DNA from: Cladorrhinum sp. PSN259
Taxonomy: Eukaryota; Ascomycota; Sordariomycetes; Sordariales; Podosporaceae
Length of the DNA: 64,000 bases
Direction: 5' to 3'
Assembly (NCBI GenBank): GCA_033725935.1
Contig: MU867133.1
Coordinates: 62,001-126,000 of the forward strand
Shown here: positions 23,446 through 33,830 of the stretch, piece after piece
How positions within the stretch are numbered: position 1 is the stretch's first letter
Layout: each line of letters begins with the position of its first letter
The notes under the pieces: model-generated
The model's input: the letters and a program-made list of their open reading frames with translations, nothing else
Told to the model about the DNA's origin: nothing
The model's database searches: none
Program-made: the position numbers and the translations under genes

Positions 23446-26400
23446 TTATTGTACAAATTTCACCGGCGCAGTCCCCTTGAGCTCAATATCATTTTCCCTG
23501 CTTGGCGTATCAACAACCCATATCGCAAACCGCAGTTTATCATCATCAGTTTCCACCACATCTCCCCTATCGGCGCTACCTTCAGGACACCGCGTTGTAC
23601 CCATTCCCAAGCGGTATGACCGTCCTTTTCCTTCCCCTCCCTCTTGTCCCTTCTGGTACACATTTCCATCAACCATCAACGCAACAATACTAGCCACGCT
23701 CGTCGCTGGTCTAGGTAGTACGGCCATCCTAGGCGCCAGCGCCCAGCTCAAAACGGCAAAGACAAGCGTGGCAGCCAATAAACCCTGCATAACCCTCGTC
23801 GACCTTTCGTCCTGCATCACCCTGGGCGTCGAGGCGTGCACGCTGGCAGGGTAAACAGTCGTGTTCAGTTCCCCCTGACCAGTTCTCTCAAACACCCCCT
23901 TATCGTTCATACGCTCCAGCCTCGTGGCGTTCTCGTAGTAGCTGGGGAACGGAATCCGCGCGTGCATGCTCAGCGTCTGCGTCATGATGATGCCGTGCTG
24001 GTACTTGATGGCGTCGATAACTTTGTCAGACTTCTTCTGATCTCCAAGCGTCTCGAGCGGCAGGCCCTGCGGTGAGGTAATGAGGATCTTGAAGAAGTCA
24101 TCTAGCACCGCCCCTTTCTCTTGGAACGGGAGAGAATAAAGGTCCCTGTACACGCTCATGTTGAACGCAACCCTAGAGTTTGCATTGCTCGGCTCCTTTA
24201 TCATCTGGACCGTCTCCTTCCTTGGTGCCGGGGGCTTTTCGGGGCGAATGACAAGTTCGGGGCCCCAAAAGCTCGCTTCAACATCTACGCTCTCAATCGA
24301 GGCGTTGCAGCTTAGTGCGGATGCCTTGACCGACCCAGGCTTCCCGTTGGCTGCCCTGGTATACGATCCCCAGACGTAAAAGTAACTGTTGCAGCCGTTA
24401 ATGCGGATGTCTCGTTGGAAGGGAGAAGTAGCCCCGAAAACACCTTGCTCGACGCGTTCCTTCCCTTCGGGGATATGGAACAGAGCAGTAGCTGCCAGCT
24501 CGGGTGAGCCCCCAATTGGGAACCCAAAGTAGGTTTCCGGGCAGAATGACGCGAGATCAGCCACATTGACTCTGATGGTGTCTCCAGAAGGCCAACGCAT
24601 CGGTCGTTTGAGCCGTCCTCCTCCACCTGTCAGAGTTTGAGAAGAGTCGACGTGCAAGATGTCGGCAGATACTGCCTGTTGCGGATGCAGCGTGCAATAG
24701 AGACCACTCCTAAGTGCAGGAACTACTGCGCGTATCTCCGTTTCTGACCCGTTCAATGTCGTTTCGGGGCCATCGAGAGCCAGACCTGGGAAAGCCAGAT
24801 TTTCGTAGGTGAATGCTGGGTACGAGAGATTGCTCTGAAGTAGCAAGCTTGAGACCATAGACGCCTCGGCAGTAGCCACATCAGATGACGACCACACACC
24901 CCAATTAACCATGTAGTACTCATCATACATGAAAGATGAAAAGGAGCCGACGAGGCGGAGTGCCCTATCGGATGCGTATGGCCTAGAGTTGATAACGTAA
25001 AGAGATCCGGAAGCTGTAGCAAGGAGCCCGGCAAGCATTGCAGACGTCGTCGCTGCGGCGGCAGCAAAATGACGTGCGCTAATCTGTCTGAAAAGTGCGT
25101 GTGGGCTCAGGAGGCCTCGAAGGTTCAAGCTGACGGATTCCCGAGGAGACGATAGACCCATGCTGAGGGCATGATATGGTCCAAGACTCCGCAGCTCCGA
25201 GTCCACTGAGACGAAAAACATACCAATCAGGCTTGCTGCTAAGGTAGGGAGTAAGTCCCAGACGTAGTGTAGGTAAGCAAGACTTGCAATGTATGGGCCT
25301 ATGCCACCATCTTTCTGGGATTTCCGCTGCAGTACCTCTAGCAGCACAAATATACCCACGAGGCAGAGACATACCGCTGCGCGTGAGGATAGACGGATAC
25401 TGAGAGGCTGATGCACCGGAGGCGTCCCAGCACTCGAGCTCATCTCCGGGTTGTTTGTAGTCATGATGCCGTTGGCCTTGTCGGGTAACCGCCCGGTGCC
25501 CCTCAAATCACCAGGAAAAGATGGCGCCAGACTCTCGGCCAGAGTCTTGACACCAACGATGGTCCTGGGATCCCCTTCTAGTGAAAACTTGTTTGGAAGC
25601 TTCGCTAGAGTCATCCAGACAGCCAAGACTGAAAGCAGGCACAACGCAGCCAGGATGTGTGCTGTTAGAGGTTGCACCAGGAAACGATCTCGAGAAATTG
25701 TTGCATATCCAGTGGCTACTCCTGATGCAGGCTCCATCAGCATGCTTCGGACAAGAAACGCAGCGTTCATGCGGTAGAAAGTGCGGGCGGATAGCTCAAG
25801 TGCTGTAGAATTGTATATTGAGTGTTTGTCTGGGTATGAGACACCACCGAGCGCCATCATTGCTGTGAGGAAAGTATCCATCGACCGCTCGATGCGCCAC
25901 TCCTCAATGCCGACACCGGTATAATAGAACTCGCCCTCTTTTGCTGACATGAACGCGAGTCTGAGATCGTCCCAGTGCTCGACATCTGCGCTTTGTGGGT
26001 TGGTATATGCGCTGACAACCGCATTGGCGATATCCCAGGCGTGAACACTTCCTAGAGTTTTTGCCTGTGGTTTTTCGGCAGGCACAACTCGAGTGATATT
26101 TCTACTATCTCGGGTTACGTCAACGTCGATGATGTTGTATGTAGGTTTGCAAATCAACTGCTGGCCCGAACGAAGAGTTGCGTTGACTGGGTTGGTCTCC
26201 CAGACGTTGTACCATTCCTCACTCTCAGTTGTTAGGACGGTAACATCCAACTCCCAGACAACAAGTGCTAGCCGCCAACTCTCGAGGTCAGCCGAGTCAG
26301 TAACCCCTCCAGCCGACTTGCATTGTCCGGTCACTACAGCGCCGGCTTCCACCGGTACCGTCACTGGCGTGTTTCTGTTCGTTTCGTTGGAATTTAGCGG

Positions 26401-27441
26401 CGTTGAAAGGTTGAAAGCGCTGCCGGTTAGGACAAAATCGCAGCCAGGTATCTGCAGTGTGAAATTGAGCATCAGTATACGAGGTCTGTCCTCATCGTTT
26501 GACACCACCCCATCTGCTGCCCACAGCTCGCTGGCTTCAAACCCGACCGTCGTGGAAAAGCTGCTCAGTGTTGCCGGCTGACATTCAAGATCATTCGTCA
26601 TGCCCTCGACCGTGGCGTGAAGTTCCTCAACTTCTGAGGTAGGTGTCTGAACTGATTGATAGACAATGTAGTCGCTCGAAATCCCGGCGGGGTATTGCAT
26701 ACGGTACCGCTTGAGGCCAATGGCGTTGTAAAGAGATAGCAACCCGAAATTGCCGAGACGAGAAGAATCGTCAACGAACTTGGCAGGGCTCTCCACTGGT
26801 ATTTTGAATCCAACCGGGGTGAAGTTGACCAGAGAGGGTGCGAAAACAATCATGATGACCAAGAGGAGCGATACAAATGTTGTCGCAGCCACGATAGAAT
26901 CCTGATTTCGCATGGCCTCGAAGGGAACCGTGAACGAGAAGGAAGAGATGTAGTCCAGAAGCAATGCCTTTCTCATGTCTATCTCAGTTTTTGCTTCCCG
27001 AAGTCGCGTCCATGGAATTGAAACGCGGGAAAGAAAGTCAACGATTGCCCACACGGCAGATATCAAGGTCATAATGACCATTGGCCCATAGGTCCAGACG
27101 TAGTTTAGTTTGATATTGTAAACTGCCGTTGCGAGCCCCTTTCGCTTCTCGGAAACGATGAACAAGGCCTCAATGGCGACACCCATGAGGATGAAGATTG
27201 CCATGAACGCGTACAGAGCGCGCCTCTGAAGAAAGAAGGGCCGCCATGGGTTGGGAGAGATGTCGGAATCATGTCGAATATCGCAGCTCAAGGTAGATTC
27301 GTTGGCTCGCTTGAAGATTGGCGATGTCTCTTTCCCGTTGATGCTCCAAGTACCTGTGTCGGGAGACTGGACAGAGTCGGTTTCTGAGAAAGATCCCTGG
27401 CGAGTTCGCTGGTAGTCGGGCTTGGGGATGTCGAGCCACAT
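23446..27441 (-). CDS. Large multi-pass membrane protein, DUF3433 family
   Basis: A single uninterrupted frame of about 1331 residues from the chosen Met at 27441 (MWLDIPKPDYQRTRQG); the frame remains open to an ATG at 27702, which would add 87 residues of unconvincing sequence. Two DUF3433-like units are visible, each a group of hydrophobic helices. Helices of the first unit include ALYAFMAIFILMGVAIEALF and SIVAATTFVSLLLVIMIVFA; those of the second include AAVCLCLVGIFVLLEVL, PTLAASLIGMFFVSVD and FAAAAATTSAMLAGLLATA. Long loops with many N-x-S/T sites and cysteines follow each unit, which suggests extracytoplasmic segments, and a last helix (LLAATLVFAVLSWAL) lies near the C-terminus. The function of this fungus-specific family is unknown. 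The upstream neighbour, GH6, is on the same strand but unrelated. Confidence 0.85.
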   Translation of the reverse strand: MWLDIPKPDYQRTRQGSFSETDSVQSPDTGTWSINGKETSPIFKRANESTLSCDIRHDSDISPNPWRPFFLQRRALYAFMAIFILMGVAIEALFIVSEKRKGLATAVYNIKLNYVWTYGPMVIMTLISAVWAIVDFLSRVSIPWTRLREAKTEIDMRKALLLDYISSFSFTVPFEAMRNQDSIVAATTFVSLLLVIMIVFAPSLVNFTPVGFKIPVESPAKFVDDSSRLGNFGLLSLYNAIGLKRYRMQYPAGISSDYIVYQSVQTPTSEVEELHATVEGMTNDLECQPATLSSFSTTVGFEASELWAADGVVSNDEDRPRILMLNFTLQIPGCDFVLTGSAFNLSTPLNSNETNRNTPVTVPVEAGAVVTGQCKSAGGVTDSADLESWRLALVVWELDVTVLTTESEEWYNVWETNPVNATLRSGQQLICKPTYNIIDVDVTRDSRNITRVVPAEKPQAKTLGSVHAWDIANAVVSAYTNPQSADVEHWDDLRLAFMSAKEGEFYYTGVGIEEWRIERSMDTFLTAMMALGGVSYPDKHSIYNSTALELSARTFYRMNAAFLVRSMLMEPASGVATGYATISRDRFLVQPLTAHILAALCLLSVLAVWMTLAKLPNKFSLEGDPRTIVGVKTLAESLAPSFPGDLRGTGRLPDKANGIMTTNNPEMSSSAGTPPVHQPLSIRLSSRAAVCLCLVGIFVLLEVLQRKSQKDGGIGPYIASLAYLHYVWDLLPTLAASLIGMFFVSVDSELRSLGPYHALSMGLSSPRESVSLNLRGLLSPHALFRQISARHFAAAAATTSAMLAGLLATASGSLYVINSRPYASDRALRLVGSFSSFMYDEYYMVNWGVWSSSDVATAEASMVSSLLLQSNLSYPAFTYENLAFPGLALDGPETTLNGSETEIRAVVPALRSGLYCTLHPQQAVSADILHVDSSQTLTGGGGRLKRPMRWPSGDTIRVNVADLASFCPETYFGFPIGGSPELAATALFHIPEGKERVEQGVFGATSPFQRDIRINGCNSYFYVWGSYTRAANGKPGSVKASALSCNASIESVDVEASFWGPELVIRPEKPPAPRKETVQMIKEPSNANSRVAFNMSVYRDLYSLPFQEKGAVLDDFFKILITSPQGLPLETLGDQKKSDKVIDAIKYQHGIIMTQTLSMHARIPFPSYYENATRLERMNDKGVFERTGQGELNTTVYPASVHASTPRVMQDERSTRVMQGLLAATLVFAVLSWALAPRMAVLPRPATSVASIVALMVDGNVYQKGQEGGEGKGRSYRLGMGTTRCPEGSADRGDVVETDDDKLRFAIWVVDTPSRENDIELKGTAPVKFVQ

Positions 27442-27702
27442 CCTTGTGGCGGTGGGGTTGCTCCTATGGTTAGGTGAGCATACTGGTCGGTAGATAACGC
27501 GACGCAAAGGAGCAAGCTCTGAGTTGTGAAAAATGAGAATAGTTCTATAGTCCATGCGATATAGCGCAAGCATGGAGACGTTACACAGGACTACGCCGTA
27601 GGGCGGTTTGATACCCCTGAAAATCCTAGATAGGTTTAACCACTTTGAGAGTGTTTTGCGGGTGAAACGGCACAAGCGAGATTCATGATTCCAAGCACCC
27701 AC

Positions 27703-28629
27703 TGCATTGATGATCTAGCGTTGTATCGCTGCTTCTTGGCGCGCATCTCAAGGCCGTGGGGCTCAGGCTGTGATTGGATGCTCGTCTATGGTCAGGGTCT
27801 CGGTCAACCGTCGGTGGCAACTGCAAGGAACCGACAATTTTGTGCAACGAATAACAGGCGGTTAAATGGCCGGATTGCGGCAAAGCAAGAGACCCCAAGA
27901 AACCGGATGGTGAGAGAGCGAAAAGAAGCTTGGTGATGGGAAGTGGAAGCCGAAGGTCAAGGTTCCAGAAGAAGCGGGAGATGTGGAGCTCGGCAAAAGG
28001 TTATGTTCCTTCCTCTCTGTGCTTTTCTAAATTTCAAGATTGTCCTTTGATAGTATTAGGGATTCAAAACTAAGCTAGGAACCTTCGCTTTGCTGTACCA
28101 ATTTTTAGAGTTTTCTTCTTCGAACAGATGGTAAGTAACTGTTTAGATGGAAAATAGGGAAATGCCAAATGTCGGTTTGTTCATGGAACCTGCCATAAAA
28201 GCCGGATCCCATTCCAAAACCACATGCACCTTCCTTTGCCAGGTTTCTTGATCACATTCTGAACTCAAATTTGAATTTCACCTTTGCCCAAAAACCAAAT
28301 CAATCAGAAACGACCTGGGATTTGAACAAGGAACAAGACACGCAACTAGACAAGACACAACAAACTGACTAAGGTACGGCACAATTCTCAAATTGAAACG
28401 CATGTATGTATATATGTACACCTAGACAACTGAAACAACAAGAGACGGCAAATTTATACATAGGTGGCAGGTCTACGCGCCAGTTCCTTTTATCTTGTCC
28501 TTTTCCGCGCTCAGCAGAACTAGCCGATCCGTCTCAAGTGTTTTCGTTCCCCGAGCCTCCATCACGACGCTGCTTTTTTTATACCGATCCTAACAACACC
28601 ACGAGACTTTGAGCAAAGACCGCAACAGC
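27703..28629. other. Intergenic between GH6 3' end and DUF3433 promoter
   Basis: About 900 bases with no supportable gene; the stretch 28010-28420 is A/T-rich. It contains the GH6 3' flank and the DUF3433 promoter. No RNA gene was recognised. Confidence 0.5.
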
Positions 28630-29876
28630 TTAGAAAGAGGGCTTGGCGTTCTGGAGGAGCTCCTCAAAGTAAGCCTGGTTCCACTGGCCGGCCTCGGGGG
28701 AGGGCTGGTAAGCATCCTCCTTGCCGCAGAAGCTGTCGTAGCGGGTAGCGGAGCTGTCGCTGGTACCATCAGACTCGCCACCGGGCTTGACCCAGACAAA
28801 GGCATCGGCAATCTCGAGGCCGGTGCTGGAGGTGGGGCGGACACCGAAGCCGGCGCCCTTGACGTTGCACCAGTTACCCCACTCCTGGCGGAGGCCGGTG
28901 ACAGCGTTGCGGCCGGTATCGACGATGGCGTGGTTGGGCATGCCGGCCGTCTTGAGGCGGGCACTGAAGGTGGTGACGTAAGTCTTCTCGTTCTGGCACG
29001 CGTTGTACTTGGCATCAGATGCCTTGGAGAACTCGCCGGGAGACAAATCCCACGCGTTCCAGCCGGCCACGTTGGTGGCAAAGCCACGGAACTGCTTGGG
29101 GGAGCCGGCGGCCTTGTAGGCCTTGGCGAGCTCCTCAGCACCGGGCTTGAGGTTGGCGTCCCAGCCGAGCCAACCGCCGTGGCCAGCATCGATGTACTGG
29201 ACGACGTTGGGAAGGTTGAGGGTCTTGAGGGCATAAGCCACACCCTCACGGTACCCGGACGCGGAGTCCTTGCAGGCCTGCACGTCGGCGTTGGTGACAA
29301 GGTTGGGAAGCGAATCAGGCTCGATGAGGAGAGCGAAGGCGGTGTTGCTGTGCTTCTTGAGGAGGCCGGCAATCACTGCGTTTATTGTCAGTATGTTTTT
29401 CAAGATACTCAGGACTGCATGTTGTTTCACTCACCATCGATATATTCCTTCTTGTAGCGGCTGATCTCACCAACCTTCAGCTCACCGTTGGAGGCCTTGG
29501 CGGCGCAGTCACGGCCGGGGAGATCGTAGATGACCAGACCGAGGATCTCGTTGCAGGGAACATCGGCAACGGCGGGCTCGAACTTGCCAATGTTCTCGAT
29601 GGTATCGAGCCAGAGGAAAGAACCAACATTGGCGACCTTGGCGGCCTTGTCGGCGAGGCTTGAGTCGGAGAGCTGACTGACGGCGGCCTCGACCTCGGCG
29701 CGGTAGAAGTTGTTGGCGTGGAGGTTATACTTCTTCCAGACGTTGGTGCTGGCGTCGAGGGTGACGGCCGAAGAGCAACCAGCCTGTCTCTTGGAGGGCT
29801 GCTCCTTGGTGGTTGCCGAGGGAGCGGCAACGGCAGTGGCGGCGAACGCCAGGGTAGCGGACTTGGAGAACTTCAT
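28630..29876 (-). CDS. Glycoside hydrolase family 6 cellobiohydrolase, secreted, no CBM1
   Basis: Two exons on the minus strand, 29876-29435 and 29375-28630, 395 residues. A signal peptide (MKFSKSATLAFAATAVAAPSA) is followed by a short propeptide ending in KR, a Kex2-type site. The GH6 catalytic domain follows at once, with IYDLPGRDCAAKASNGE (containing the general-acid Asp), LIEPDSLPNLVTN, YIDAGHGGWLGWDAN, GFATNVAGWNAW, EWGNWCNVKGAGFGVRP and FVWVKPGGESDGTSDSSA. Family members release cellobiose from the non-reducing ends of cellulose. There is no cysteine-rich CBM1 or Ser/Thr/Pro linker, unlike Trichoderma Cel6A; Neurospora has a comparable stand-alone GH6 (gh6-3), which this most resembles. 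The gene is probably induced on plant cell wall: a TATA box lies about 95 bases upstream and GGCTAA motifs lie further out. Confidence 0.95.
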
Positions 29877-29968
29877 ATTGGGCACTGAGGAGCACACTTG
29901 CAGCTGAAGTATAGGGCCTGAGGACAAGATTCTTTTCTTTCGACATTCGGGGGGTGGGTGGCTCGTCT

Positions 29969-29974
29969 TTATAC
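29969..29974 (-). promoter_or_regulatory. TATA box of the GH6 gene
   Basis: TATAAA read on the minus strand, about 93-98 bases upstream of the GH6 start codon. This is a usual spacing for an inducible fungal gene with a short 5' UTR. Confidence 0.6.
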
Positions 29975-30010
29975 CAGGCAGAACCTTCTCTTGGCCATAT
30001 TGTGGTGGCG

Positions 30011-30026
30011 CCCCCCCCCCCCCCCC
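30011..30026. repeat. Poly-C tract (16 C)
   Basis: An uninterrupted run of 16 C in the GH6 promoter, about 135-150 bases upstream of its start codon. Its length is likely to vary between isolates or to be uncertain in the assembly. Confidence 0.85.
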
Positions 30027-30948
30027 AACCTGAGTCCCATCGAGAGTCAACCCGGAGACAGAGTCGCCATGACCATCCTCTCGAACCGTCACACGCCTTG
30101 ACACGGATCGAGAGGCCCTGCAATCAGGAACACAGGGCCGCCACTGACCAGTGGCTCGGCCAGGAACCTCCGAAGAAAGGCTTGAGCCGCGCCGAGTAGT
30201 GGCCGTTGGGATATAGGGTGCGGGGCTCCTGTTGAGTGCCGAGAAAGTCGAGTGGACAGGCGCCTAGATTCGAATCTGGCATTTCATATACGACTTCATT
30301 TACGCTCAGGCGACGACCGCCGGGCCGACTGTGGATTGGTGGAACGGCTAGACAAGCGGCTGCGATTGCGATTTGCGAGCAGAATGTGGGGAAAGGGCAC
30401 GTCTAGGAGACCCTCTTTGGGCAATCTGGGGTGTTATTCCATATGCTCCCCTTGCAGCCACTACCGCCAGCTTGTGGAGAAAAGCTGACGATCCTTCCCA
30501 TAAGACAGTGGGGGACCTGGGGGGCTCCGAGCCGCCAATATGCGGAGGACGGAGCAGAGCAAGCTCGCCAGATTGTTCGCGGTTGGATGAATATGGTATC
30601 GAGGCATGGTGCCATCGAGTCCCTGCTCAGATGATCAATGGCAAAGAAATGAAGAGGCATGACCCTGGAAGGGTCCGAGGTGGCAACATCCGTGATTGGG
30701 TTTGTCTTGTTCCCTCAGAAGTGCCGTCAAATATCTGGAACTAACAAATATGTTTAACAATATTGTATGCAAGATCCCCTCACACCACAGATTCGGGACT
30801 TGGTTTCATCACTCAAGAATGCGGGGTCTCCACAATCTGGGGAAGAAGGTGTGGTTACGTTTCTCCTCCTTGCCCACATTCCCCCAAGGTTGCGGTATCC
30901 ATATGTCGTGTCGTTTCCAGGCGTTGGATTTACCAAGCTGCCTTTGAT

Positions 30949-31134
30949 GGCTAAAGTACGCCAATGGTCTGAAACAGAGCTCCATCATTTGCTGGTTGCC
31001 GTTATAGTGCCCGTCCATTAAGCCGCAGATTATTAGCCGGGAGCGGTCCAGAGCCACGGGAACAAGGGCAGACATTGTGACAGACAACTAACATCTCCCG
31101 CGCCAATACAAGCACTTTTGACTCCTCGGCTAAA
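30949..31134. promoter_or_regulatory. Cluster of GGCTAA (XlnR/XLR-1-type) motifs upstream of GH6
   Basis: GGCTAAA occurs at 30949-30955 and at 31128-31134 on the plus strand, and GGCTAA on the minus strand at 31033-31038: three sites within 186 bases, about 1.07-1.26 kb upstream of the GH6 start. GGCTAA(A) is the known binding motif of the xylanase/cellulase regulator XlnR/XLR-1. Function here is inferred from motif and position only. Confidence 0.35.
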
Positions 31135-32313
31135 GCCTTGTACCGGAGGTTTTTTATTCACGCTTTCTCCAACTCACTCTTTCGGCTGGTCATTGCCGGC
31201 GCGGAGCTACCTACCGTTGTGTTTGTTATGGGTGTGGAATGAGACGAAACGGGAATGGTCATTTGAATGCAAGAGGGAATTGTTAATACACGCGCGCGCA
31301 TATCTGTTGCTCATTGCCCGTCGATCTTTATGAGGTGGCAGGGGTAATGTTATATGAATTCGGAACAGATGCATGAAGGGATCCGAAATGGGAACAACAA
31401 CACATCATGCGCCACTGGACCCATTCTGGATGTGGCACCACATCATCCCGCCACCGAGAGAACCAGAGATGAGCCACCAATGGGTAGTGAAACCGGTAGT
31501 CGAGGTCGGGTATGAGCAGTATAATGAGGTAATTAGAGTGATGATGTCGTGTTACCTGGAAGGGTGCTTGCACATCACACCAAGAGCAACGCGATTACAG
31601 GTAGATCTTTGGCTGATTGCCATCCCGTCCTGTTGAGTTGCTTTGGTGCTACTCTTCGGAACTCGGGAGGCATTGACGAGAGACAACGAACCCATACTGT
31701 GTATGGGCGAGCATGTTTTTGTGAACTTGACCCGGAATTGGAAGACCGGAGAGGGTGATCAAAGTTGATTAAATCTGCGTGGTTTGTGTGGGTGGGCTTG
31801 AGGTTTTTTTTTTTTTCTTGGAACCGAGAGACTCTACTCGTATCCAACTTTCAAACTTGGACTTGAAAGTATATGATCAGCATGAAGAGCTTGGAATCAA
31901 CAGTGAGCTGTTGCTTTTGTTTTGTTTTCGCATTCACAACTTGCGCTCGTTGACAAAATCATATTTACTTGTATCCAGTGACAGCCTCATATCGGCCCCG
32001 TACCTATCACAATTGTGGTAATTTGTTATGATTTGATTGAAAACTCTTAACATTTTATCTGTTCTCGCAGTAATAAGCTTTAAAAGACCGGGATGAAACT
32101 GCAAACAAGGGCTCATAGACCGGTATTTGGGTGACAAAAACCTTGGCTTAACTTGCGGGTTATCAACCTTTTACGAAAGAGAACGACAATCTAAGTCTGA
32201 TATTTAATAAGTTTTCAATTAAAGACGAGTTTGTGGTCTCGAAAACAACAGAGGTGAGCGGGAATTAGAGCAGAGGGTTTGAAAAGTAAGATTTTTTTTA
32301 TACCATGCCGAAA
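31135..32313. other. Gene-free stretch upstream of the 5S rRNA gene
   Basis: No supportable gene. The sequence becomes A/T-rich towards 31800-32300, with short T runs. Frames up to about 90 codons overlap on both strands and show no domain. Confidence 0.5.
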
Positions 32314-32317
32314 TATA
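32314..32317 (+). promoter_or_regulatory. TATA element of the 5S rRNA gene
   Basis: TATA at -29 to -26 relative to the 5S start. Neurospora 5S genes are known to need an upstream TATA element at about this position in addition to internal control regions. Confidence 0.6.
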
Positions 32318-32342
32318 ACCCAAACTTCCCCTTAGCACAATC

Positions 32343-32461
32343 ACATACGACCATACCTTCAAGAAAACTCGGCATCCCGTCCGCTCTGCCCTAGATAAGC
32401 TTGTGAGGGCCAGACTAGTACCCAGGTGGGTGACCACTGAGGAATCCCTGGTGTTGTATGT
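32343..32461 (+). rRNA. 5S ribosomal RNA gene (dispersed copy)
   Basis: 119 nt. The 5' end ACATACGAC pairs over nine positions (one G-U) with the 3' end GTTGTATGT to form helix I. Inside are the conserved segments GAAAACTCGGCATCCCGTCC, AGGTGGGTGACCAC and GAATCCCTGGTGTTGTATG, closely matching Neurospora-type 5S RNA as I recall it. A T run follows at once. The copy looks intact, with no obvious helix-breaking changes. Single dispersed 5S genes outside the rDNA array are typical of filamentous ascomycetes. It is transcribed by RNA polymerase III, whose largest subunit is encoded earlier in this window. Confidence 0.93.
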
Positions 32462-32467
32462 TTTTTT
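32461..32467 (+). terminator. Pol III terminator of the 5S gene
   Basis: Seven consecutive T at the 3' end of the 5S gene, a standard Pol III termination signal. Confidence 0.85.
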
Positions 32468-33144
32468 GCTCTATTTATTTTGTTGGGTCCACTACAAATT
32501 CTATATCGACATTTACTGTAGAGGTGGATCTTTGGACTCTCACTCAAACAGTTCTGTTTATCTATTTTTATTACAGGATTATGGTGAAACATTTGTGTTT
32601 TGGTTGCTTCGTATCTCTGGCTTGTGGTATTTGATGTTGATTATTGTAGGCGAGGTTAATAAATGGATTGGTTCGAGGTTGCTCCGTTCTTCGCCGGGTT
32701 AATATTCAGGATCTCTTGCTTATCCTACCTTCACATTGCAACTTTGAAGCCGAAAAAAGAGTCTAAAAAAGAATTGAGATAGATCTTAGCAGTTCGATCA
32801 TTATGATTGTGAGGGCTTCGGTATCGACAGTAAATGAATTATAAGAGTGTGACTGCGAAGAAAGACCTCTACATGAATTTGTTTGACCTTGTCAATATTC
32901 TCAAGCTTTAACTTGAATATTACGTCTATTTCATGTTTGGAAAACCAAGGGGAAAACGAATTCAAGTATGTAAGAGATCAACGAACGGCGTACTTGAGAA
33001 TAAAACTCACCATCTCTTTCTCTCATGACCAGCGGTTTCCCGTTTAGGGACGAATTCCATCTCTGGTCATCTCTGCAGTCTGCACCAGCTGTTGTAATCA
33101 CTAGTATCCTTACAAAGATTTCGGCAGCTTGACTAGGTAAGAGC

Positions 33145-33830
33145 GCCGACCAAAATTATTACAGCTCTCGCCTTTGCCCTCGCGGGCAAGGTCAGCACCG
33201 CCCAAACACTCAACAAATCCCTGATTAACCCTGCCTTCAACGACCTCGGCCAAACCAACCCCTCCAACAATACCTCAAACCCCCATTCTACACACCCACC
33301 AAGTGGTCCTGGCCCCGATCCCGCTCCGGTGTAAACAAATCGCGGAGCAGAAAACTTGAACTAGTATGTTGCCTACGACATGGAAGTCTACTAATACCAA
33401 CGTGACCTACAACCCCCTGTATCCTCTGCCGCAACAACAAATCCCCACCGCCAGGGCCTAGATATTCGAGCGCTTCGGTTGTTGCTGGGCGGAACGAGGA
33501 ATTACATTCGGCACGCAATCCTCCTCCCCATCACCGGAGGCACCCCACGCGTACACATTCTCAGGAGACCTCGGAGACACGGTCATCTTCGAAGACGCGT
33601 CACACACGGGTAACGCCCAGACGCTCTGGGTGCACGAGGCCGCTCACTCGCTCGACTGGCACCACAATCAGTTTTCTGCCTCGCAAACGTGTTGCGGGAC
33701 TGTTGAGTCCAGCATGGGACTGGCCGCTCGGGATTCTGGAGCTTGCAATGGGATCCCAAATAAAATTTCGGCCCGAGGTGTTGAGGAGCGTGGGTTTGAG
33801 GGTTTGACCAAGTGCAGTTTGAACTACTAG
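33145..33830 (+). pseudogene. Decayed gene for a secreted HExxH protein (metallopeptidase-like)
   Basis: The 5' part translates as a signal-peptide-like TKIITALAFALAGKVSTAQ and then NKSLINPAFNDLGQTN. The 3' part, in another frame, reads AYTFSGDLGDTVIFEDASHT and then QTLWVHEAAHSLDWHHNQFS, containing a zinc-binding HExxH motif. Between them, protein-like pieces (TKWSWPRSR, RCKQIAEQK, YVAYDMEVY, CILCRNNKS, RNYIRHAILLPITGGTP) lie in changing frames separated by stops. No ATG is found before the signal-like segment. The order of pieces suggests one ancestral gene of about 230 codons broken by several indels. It reminds me of secreted fungal proteins of the conidiation-specific CON-13 type, but I am not certain of the family. 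The 3' portion after the HExxH region also looks altered. Confidence 0.7.

Noticed and set aside
28609..29457. 282-codon frame antisense to GH6
   Set aside because: It is a mirror of the GC-rich, codon-biased GH6 gene; composition is Gly/Ala/Val/Leu-rich with no family features.
30266..30281. B-box-like TAGATTCGAATCTGG
   Set aside because: The stem closes on a six-base loop instead of seven, and there is no A box or acceptor stem at the right distance.
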